Shown here: positions 59,495 through 64,000 of the stretch, piece after piece
How the letters are laid out: every line of letters begins with the position of its first letter
How positions within the stretch are numbered: position 1 is the first letter of the stretch
Notes under the pieces: generated by a model
What the model saw: the letters and a program-made list of their open reading frames with translations, nothing else
What the model was told of the DNA's origin: nothing
Databases searched by the model: none
Assembly: GCA_002419465.1 (NCBI GenBank)
Contig: DIGE01000009.1
Location: forward strand, 24,890-88,889
DNA from: Geobacter sp. UBA5730
GTDB lineage: Bacteria; Desulfobacterota; Desulfuromonadia; Geobacterales; Pseudopelobacteraceae
Direction of reading: 5' to 3'
Length of the DNA: 64,000 nt
Translations under genes and position numbers: made by a program

Positions 59495-61156
59495 CTATGC
59501 TCCTGCCTCGGCTGGGACTGTTGCGTCTTTCTGGGCGCGGCTTTCCGCCACGGTCTTTCTTGCGTTTAACTTTATGCGAATGATGTGGTATGTAATCCAG
59601 AGAATAGTGGCCATGGCGATGCCTGCCACCATCATAAATGTGTCATTATAGGCCAAAATGTTGGCCTCGCGCGTTTCTGTGGCTTTCAGGGCCGCCACGC
59701 CTTGCGTCTGCAACAGCGCAGGATCTGCAAAAATTTTGGAAAAAGGTGAAGACAGAGTCTTGATGCGGGCCGCAACCTGCGGATCAAGCAAGGTAAGATG
59801 TTCCGCCAGATGAGCGGAATGATATTTTTCGCGCGCAATCTGAAACGTGCTGAGCAGAGCCGCGCCGAGCAGACTGCCGAGATTTTGAGACGCACTGAAA
59901 ATCACGGAAAAGCTGACGATATTTTTGGCATTGACGTCGCGGATGACCATGACAAGCATCGGTCCCAAAAAAAGCGTGCTTCCAAACGCGATCAGGAATT
60001 GGCTGAGATACATATTCACAGGGCGCGTGTCATGCGTTGCAAAAGAATCTATAAGGGCGCCTGTCACAACGAGAAGAAGAGCGATAATCACAGGCGGAAC
60101 CAGATGCTTGGGATTGAAGGCCATGGCACTGGTCGCAACGCCCGCTATCGTACCGAGCAGAACGAATGTAAAAAGATCTTTCATCTGGTCATTGTTCAGC
60201 CCGACAGCCTGCAAAAAACCGACAGCGCCCGTCGTCTGTTCGGTCAGCACAATCCGGATCAGCATGATAATGATAAAAATACGCGCAATCCTGCCAGTCT
60301 TGAGCCACCGCGTGTTGATAAGGGGGTTTTCCCGATTATGCTCAATGACAATGGCAATCGAAATCAGGAAAATGGACATGGCAAGGCAGATGCCGATCCA
60401 CGGCGCTTCAAGCCACCATACGATGCGGCCAAGCGATAAGACTGCCACCAGCAGCGCCAGACCGGGGGCAAGCATCACAAAGGTAAGAAAGTCCAGTTTT
60501 TCAAAGGCGCGTATCCGGTCGCCATGCGGTAATTTAAGCCAGAAAACCCCTGCAAGGGATATAAGCGCGAGACCCATTTCAAAAAGATACAACCCGCGCC
60601 ATTCCGCGAATTCCAGTAGTTCGGAAGAAATGATACGCGCAAGCGGCGTGCTCAACTGGGAAACACCCAAGGCCAGAACCAGTCCGTTCAGACGGATTTT
60701 CGCGGGGAATGCCTGCATAATATAAAGAAGACCCAGGGTGCTGAGGGCCGCGCCGGCAATACCGTGAGCCGCGCGAACCGCGATAGCGGAACTAAAGTCA
60801 TTGACGAAAAGATGTCCGAAGGTGATGAACGCATAGAGGATCAGAAAAGGCTCTGTAAACACCCGCAGGCCGAATTGCTGGCGCACCTTGACGAGCAGCA
60901 GATTGATCGAAACATTCGTCATCATATAGGCGGCGGGAAGCCAGGCGATTTCCACGGCACTTGCACCGAGCGTGCCTTGCAGATAATTGACATTGACGGT
61001 TACGAGCGCATTCCCCAGCCCTCCCGTAATGGACAAGAGCATGCCCACAATCAGGTAGGTGATACGGCGGCGCGTGGGGTGATGCGGCGTTGACGGCGAA
61101 CCGGGCAGCATGGGTTTTTCATGGGCAAGCCATTGGCGCGGTGCATAGACACTCAT
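59495..61156 (-). CDS. DHA2-family MFS drug-efflux transporter (EmrB-like)
   Basis: A 553-residue protein with about 14 hydrophobic helices, no duplicated Walker motifs, and family elements such as NYLQGTLGASAVEIAWLPAAY, GIAGAALSTLGLLYIM and LGPMLVMVIRDV. With the adjoining adaptor it would expel hydrophobic compounds at the cost of the proton gradient. Its start overlaps a 32-residue upstream frame by 4 nt. Codon preference (GCG, CGC, GCGC-rich) differs from flanking genes, suggesting acquisition, perhaps from an alphaproteobacterium. No strong ribosome site is seen, so translation may depend on coupling. Confidence 0.9.
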   Translation of the reverse strand: MSVYAPRQWLAHEKPMLPGSPSTPHHPTRRRITYLIVGMLLSITGGLGNALVTVNVNYLQGTLGASAVEIAWLPAAYMMTNVSINLLLVKVRQQFGLRVFTEPFLILYAFITFGHLFVNDFSSAIAVRAAHGIAGAALSTLGLLYIMQAFPAKIRLNGLVLALGVSQLSTPLARIISSELLEFAEWRGLYLFEMGLALISLAGVFWLKLPHGDRIRAFEKLDFLTFVMLAPGLALLVAVLSLGRIVWWLEAPWIGICLAMSIFLISIAIVIEHNRENPLINTRWLKTGRIARIFIIIMLIRIVLTEQTTGAVGFLQAVGLNNDQMKDLFTFVLLGTIAGVATSAMAFNPKHLVPPVIIALLLVVTGALIDSFATHDTRPVNMYLSQFLIAFGSTLFLGPMLVMVIRDVNAKNIVSFSVIFSASQNLGSLLGAALLSTFQIAREKYHSAHLAEHLTLLDPQVAARIKTLSSPFSKIFADPALLQTQGVAALKATETREANILAYNDTFMMVAGIAMATILWITYHIIRIKLNARKTVAESRAQKDATVPAEAGA

Positions 61157-61251
61157 GCTAGTTCACTCGCTGCTTTGTGTATCTTATCAAACATCAGGAT
61201 GCGGCGCGTAAAACCTTTCCACCCGTTTTGTTTTTTATTGTTTTCACTCAT
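61153..61251 (-). CDS. Possible 32-residue small protein coupled to the efflux gene
   Basis: A short frame (begins MSENNKKQNGWKGF, ends KAASELA) sits between the MarR remnant and the MFS gene. It has a GAAGGAT ribosome-site candidate and an ATGA overlap with the pump start. It may be a true micro-ORF that couples translation, a leader, or the tail of something lost. There is no homology I recognise. Confidence 0.35.
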   Translation of the reverse strand: MSENNKKQNGWKGFTRRILMFDKIHKAASELA

Positions 61252-61255
61252 TTGT

Positions 61256-61621
61256 TTATCCTTCTTCTCCAATCAGGTTTTTGCGCACCACAAAAAGAGC
61301 GTGCAGCATATTCCTGCTCTTTTTCCGGGACTCCGCTCAAGGCCTTCGCCCGTAGCGCGCTCCCGTGCCCTTGCCTTTTCGTTAAAATCGGCTCAGCCTT
61401 ATCCGTCAGATACAGATTGACCGCCTGGCGGTCGGAGGGATCAGGGCAGCGCTTGACCCATCCCGCGGCTTCCATCCGATCTATCAGACGCCCAACGCTG
61501 ATTGGCTGAACTTCAGGAGTTTCGGCCAATTTACTTTGTTTCATGCCCTGATTACGGAAATATGGATCAACGCCTGCCATTGCGCCTGTGTCAGATCGAT
61601 CTCCTGAACACGGCGGTTGAA
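61256..61621 (-). pseudogene. MarR-family regulator, broken by two frameshifts
   Basis: Three segments in different frames add up to a MarR protein. The first is FNRRVQEIDLTQAQWQALIH. The second (after a shift near 61551-61560) is RNQGMKQSKLAE, then SVGRLIDRMEAAGWVKR and the wing PDPSDRQAVNLYLT. The third (after another shift near 61309-61320) is MLHALFVVRKNLIGEEG and a TAA at 61256. The usual N-terminal helix is missing or replaced. The gene lies just upstream of the efflux pair on the same strand, where a local repressor is expected. The 250 bases beyond it to 61872 hold nothing I can assign. Confidence 0.75.
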
Positions 61622-61872
61622 ATGGGGATAGGGGATAGGAGGGGCTAGGAATTTGATTTTTAGAGCAGACTGTATACCACCTGGAATGAGATTGCGTCAA
61701 TGGTTTTGGTTCCTCGTCGTTTCAATGGAGTTCTGGGGATTACAGATGGCGTTTGCCGGTCATCAAGGAATATTCCAAAACACGTCGTCAGCAGTAACCA
61801 CGGGAATGATGCGGAGAAGATGTCCAACTTGCGCCAAGACCGGGCTAAAACCAGCCGGTCAGGCTTATGGCG

Positions 61873-63519
61873 CTACAGTGCCCCCAGCACCTTCAGCAAG
61901 TGCGGCACCATCTGCTTCTTGCGGGACATGACCCCCTTCAACTCATACAGATGCGGTTCCTGCTGGGGGTAGCCCATCAGGTGGGCCAGCTCATTCTTCC
62001 CCTCAGCCAGAAAAAGGGTGGTCTCGCTATAAATGTCGGTCACCATCAATCCGGCCATATCCAGCTTGTCGGCCTCCTTGACCTGCCGCAGGACGATCCG
62101 CAGTTGATCCTTCAGCTCAAAGAACTCATCAAAGCCCACCACCTCAACCTGACCGACCCCAAAACTCGTTTCACCAGCGCTGAACTGTTTAAAATCGGCC
62201 CGCACCGCCTTTTCAAGGGTGGCGTGGGCAGAGAAGCCACTACAGGAGGCGAAGATATCACGGCCAAAGCTGGCATGGTCCAGGCCGGCAATCGGCTCCA
62301 GCCAGGCCACCAGCTCATGATCCCGCTTGGTGGTGGTGGGAGATTTGAGAATCACGGTGTCGGACATGATGCCGGCCAACAGGAGTGCGGCAATGGGTTT
62401 TTCAGGGGTCATGCCCCGCTCGCGGTAGAGCGATGCCACCATGGAGCAGGTGCTGCCCACCGGGGCCGCCATAAAGGTGATCGGTTGATTGGTGGGAGGA
62501 TTGCCCAGCTTGTGGTGATCGATGACCGCCAGAATCTCCACTGATTCGGCACCCGGCACCGCCTGGGAAAGTTCGTTATGATCAACCAGGATCAGGGCAT
62601 AGGGCAGCGGAGTCAGCAGGGATGATTTGGTGGCAACCCCGGCGATGCTGCCATCCTCCTCCACCGCCACCACGGCCGGTTCGCCGGAATGCAGCAGCTT
62701 GAGCCGCAGATGTTCCAACGGCTCGGTCACCCCGATCCGTTCGAACCTTTGCTCGATAAAACTGGAAAGCGGCGTCGAGAGACGCGCCAGCCAGGCTGCC
62801 GTTGCCGTGTCATGGGGTGTAGAAAGAATGATCACCTGGCGACAACGTGCTAAGGCAACAAGATCATTCCGGACCGGCAGGCCTCCGGTCACCACCAGCA
62901 AACGCACCCCGGCTTCAATGGCCGACTGCTGAATAGAAGGGCGATCACCGGTCAGGATCAGCAGGCTGGCCGGATCGTACCCATCGATCCGCTTGTTGAA
63001 CGATTCTTCCGTCATGGCGCCGATGAAGAGGTGCAGATGTTCGACTGCCTGATTAAGCTCTCCGGCCAGCACCGTCGCCTCCAGGCAGTGGCAGAGGGAC
63101 ATAGGCGAGCTGTCCACGCCACGACGACGGTCGGTGCCCGCCACCAGGTATTTTTCCGAGAGCTTCAGCAACGAGACGACCCCGAGGGGCACCCGTTGTT
63201 GATCTATCACCGGCAGAAAACGGATAGCATGCTGGTGAAAGAGCTCAAGGGCATCCTTGAGCGGCAGATCGGCGTGGGCGGTAATCGGATTGCGGCCGAT
63301 CACATCACGAACCTTGGGATGCACATCCGCAAGATAGAGTGGCGGGGCGATCCCCAGCCGGTTGAGAATATAGCTGGTCTGGGGGTTCGGGCTGCCGGCC
63401 ATGGCAGCGATCACATTCTCATGGCCAAGGCTGCGCCGCAAGGCGGCATAGGCGATTGCCGATGCTATTGAATCGGTGTCCGGGTTGCGGTGACCGATGA
63501 CGTAAATCTGTTTTTCCAT
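61873..63519 (-). CDS. CBS-DRTGG-containing family II inorganic pyrophosphatase (DHH)
   Basis: A 548-residue family II pyrophosphatase. The N-terminal DHH metal centre begins YVIGHRNPDTDSIASA. A CBS pair flanks a DRTGG-type insert (residues ~70-300), and the DHH motif recurs as AVIDHHKLGN. The DHHA2 domain near the C-terminus ends in LPSR-like basic residues (VMSRKKQMVPHLLKVL). Mn/Co-dependent enzymes of this kind hydrolyse PPi and are inhibited by AMP through the CBS domains. The start at 63519 is preferred because GAGG lies 9 nt before it. A DHH nanoRNase/phosphoesterase is the alternative reading but fits the CBS insert less well. Confidence 0.93.
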   Translation of the reverse strand: MEKQIYVIGHRNPDTDSIASAIAYAALRRSLGHENVIAAMAGSPNPQTSYILNRLGIAPPLYLADVHPKVRDVIGRNPITAHADLPLKDALELFHQHAIRFLPVIDQQRVPLGVVSLLKLSEKYLVAGTDRRRGVDSSPMSLCHCLEATVLAGELNQAVEHLHLFIGAMTEESFNKRIDGYDPASLLILTGDRPSIQQSAIEAGVRLLVVTGGLPVRNDLVALARCRQVIILSTPHDTATAAWLARLSTPLSSFIEQRFERIGVTEPLEHLRLKLLHSGEPAVVAVEEDGSIAGVATKSSLLTPLPYALILVDHNELSQAVPGAESVEILAVIDHHKLGNPPTNQPITFMAAPVGSTCSMVASLYRERGMTPEKPIAALLLAGIMSDTVILKSPTTTKRDHELVAWLEPIAGLDHASFGRDIFASCSGFSAHATLEKAVRADFKQFSAGETSFGVGQVEVVGFDEFFELKDQLRIVLRQVKEADKLDMAGLMVTDIYSETTLFLAEGKNELAHLMGYPQQEPHLYELKGVMSRKKQMVPHLLKVLGAL

Positions 63520-63534
63520 GCCTGCCATCCTCTG

Positions 63535-63630
63535 TCAGAGTACCATCTGTGGTCCGTCTTCAAGACAGACCAGTCCTTCCATGATGTTCATCAGGCGTTC
63601 ATCAAAAACGCCTTGCATCTCATTACGCAT
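63535..63630 (-). CDS. Doubtful 31-residue frame upstream of the pyrophosphatase gene
   Basis: A short frame begins MRNEMQGVFDERLMNIMEGL after CCGGAG and ends 16 nt before the pyrophosphatase start. It could be a micro-ORF or the cut-off tail of a gene displaced by the IS630-type element. I do not recognise it. Confidence 0.25.
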   Translation of the reverse strand: MRNEMQGVFDERLMNIMEGLVCLEDGPQMVL

Positions 63631-63656
63631 ATTACTCCGGCAACTAAACTGATCAA

Positions 63657-64000
63657 TTATGCTGCATAGCTCACGCAGCGATGCTCGAAAAACTTTTTGA
63701 CCTTGGCAGGTCTGTTTTGAAGATACCGCATATGTTTTCTGGCCTTTGATTCAAGCTGCTCTTTGTTCTTTGCTCGTTCCCCTGAATGGACTCGACCTTT
63801 CCGGCTGTTGTTGAGATATTCATCAGGATTCAATTCCGGTGAGTACGATGGCAGGTAGAACACTTCGATCTTGTCCTTGTGTTTTTTCAGCCACTTTTTG
63901 ACGAGTTCGCTATGGTGAACTCGCAGGTTGTCCAGGATCAGGTACACTTTGCGACCGACATCCTTGGTCAGCCTGTTCATAAAGGTGATCAGGCGCTTGC
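63657..64000 (-). mobile_element. IS630-family transposase, C-terminal part (partial at window end)
   Basis: The frame is open to the window edge. It contains the DDE_3-type core KVYLILDNLRVHHSELVKKWL, LPSYSPELNPDEYLNN (the second Asp region and catalytic Glu position) and a basic tail ending RCVSYAA. These are typical of IS630 transposases. The N-terminal half and the left inverted repeat lie outside the window, so whether the copy is intact cannot be judged. Confidence 0.88.

Overview
The window reads as a chromosomal segment of a strictly anaerobic or microaerophilic Gram-negative bacterium of the Geobacter/Trichlorobacter type (Desulfuromonadia). This assignment is an inference from gene content, since no database search was possible. 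The supporting genes are a biotin-dependent pyruvate carboxylase, a class I (iron-sulfur) fumarase, a desulfoferrodoxin superoxide reductase, LptF/LptG, LpxC, the rpsF-rpsR-DUF2232-rplI operon, and large PAS kinase and GGDEF-EAL regulators. Most of the window is moderately GC-rich, tightly packed core genome.

Layout: 1-4.3 kb holds a CheV-like tail and pyruvate carboxylase. 4.3-16 kb holds a DEAD-box helicase, a long-form GAPDH, a Ca-type P-ATPase, a flavoprotein, an MMPL/RND exporter and lptG-lptF. 16.2-20.7 kb is a two-gene signalling operon (sensor kinase, then REC-GGDEF-EAL). 20.7-25.7 kb holds desulfoferrodoxin and the block ispE - tRNA-Gln - prs - rplY - pth - ychF on the minus strand. 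25.8-29.3 kb holds agmatine deiminase, N-carbamoylputrescine amidase, an Hpt protein and an aminotransferase.

29.5-39.5 kb is the first accessory region. It is a decayed type I secretion locus with a truncated HlyD adaptor and a truncated C39-type ABC transporter. Between them lies a translationally coupled tandem array of RTX-tailed lipase-like proteins alternating with small paralogous membrane-anchored proteins. The arrangement resembles effector-immunity pairs that have duplicated and recombined. A RAYT-type (HUH/Y1) transposon with 17-bp terminal inverted repeats sits between the array and the transporter. This is the most interesting system in the window.

39.6-53.3 kb returns to core functions: ribosomal proteins S6, S18 and L9, a CNNM/CorC-type protein, a large AsmA-like protein, lpxC and cysE, class I fumarase, an M23 peptidase with a bactofilin, and a second DEAD-box helicase. 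53.5-61.7 kb is a second, mosaic accessory region. It has an integron-type integrase with no recognisable attC array, a conserved small protein, a PIN-domain protein with a tandem-repeat tail behind a cluster of palindromes, an AT-richer ene-reductase, an IS256-type fragment, and an EmrAB-like efflux pair next to a multiply frameshifted MarR regulator. The window ends with a CBS-containing inorganic pyrophosphatase and a partial IS630-type transposase.
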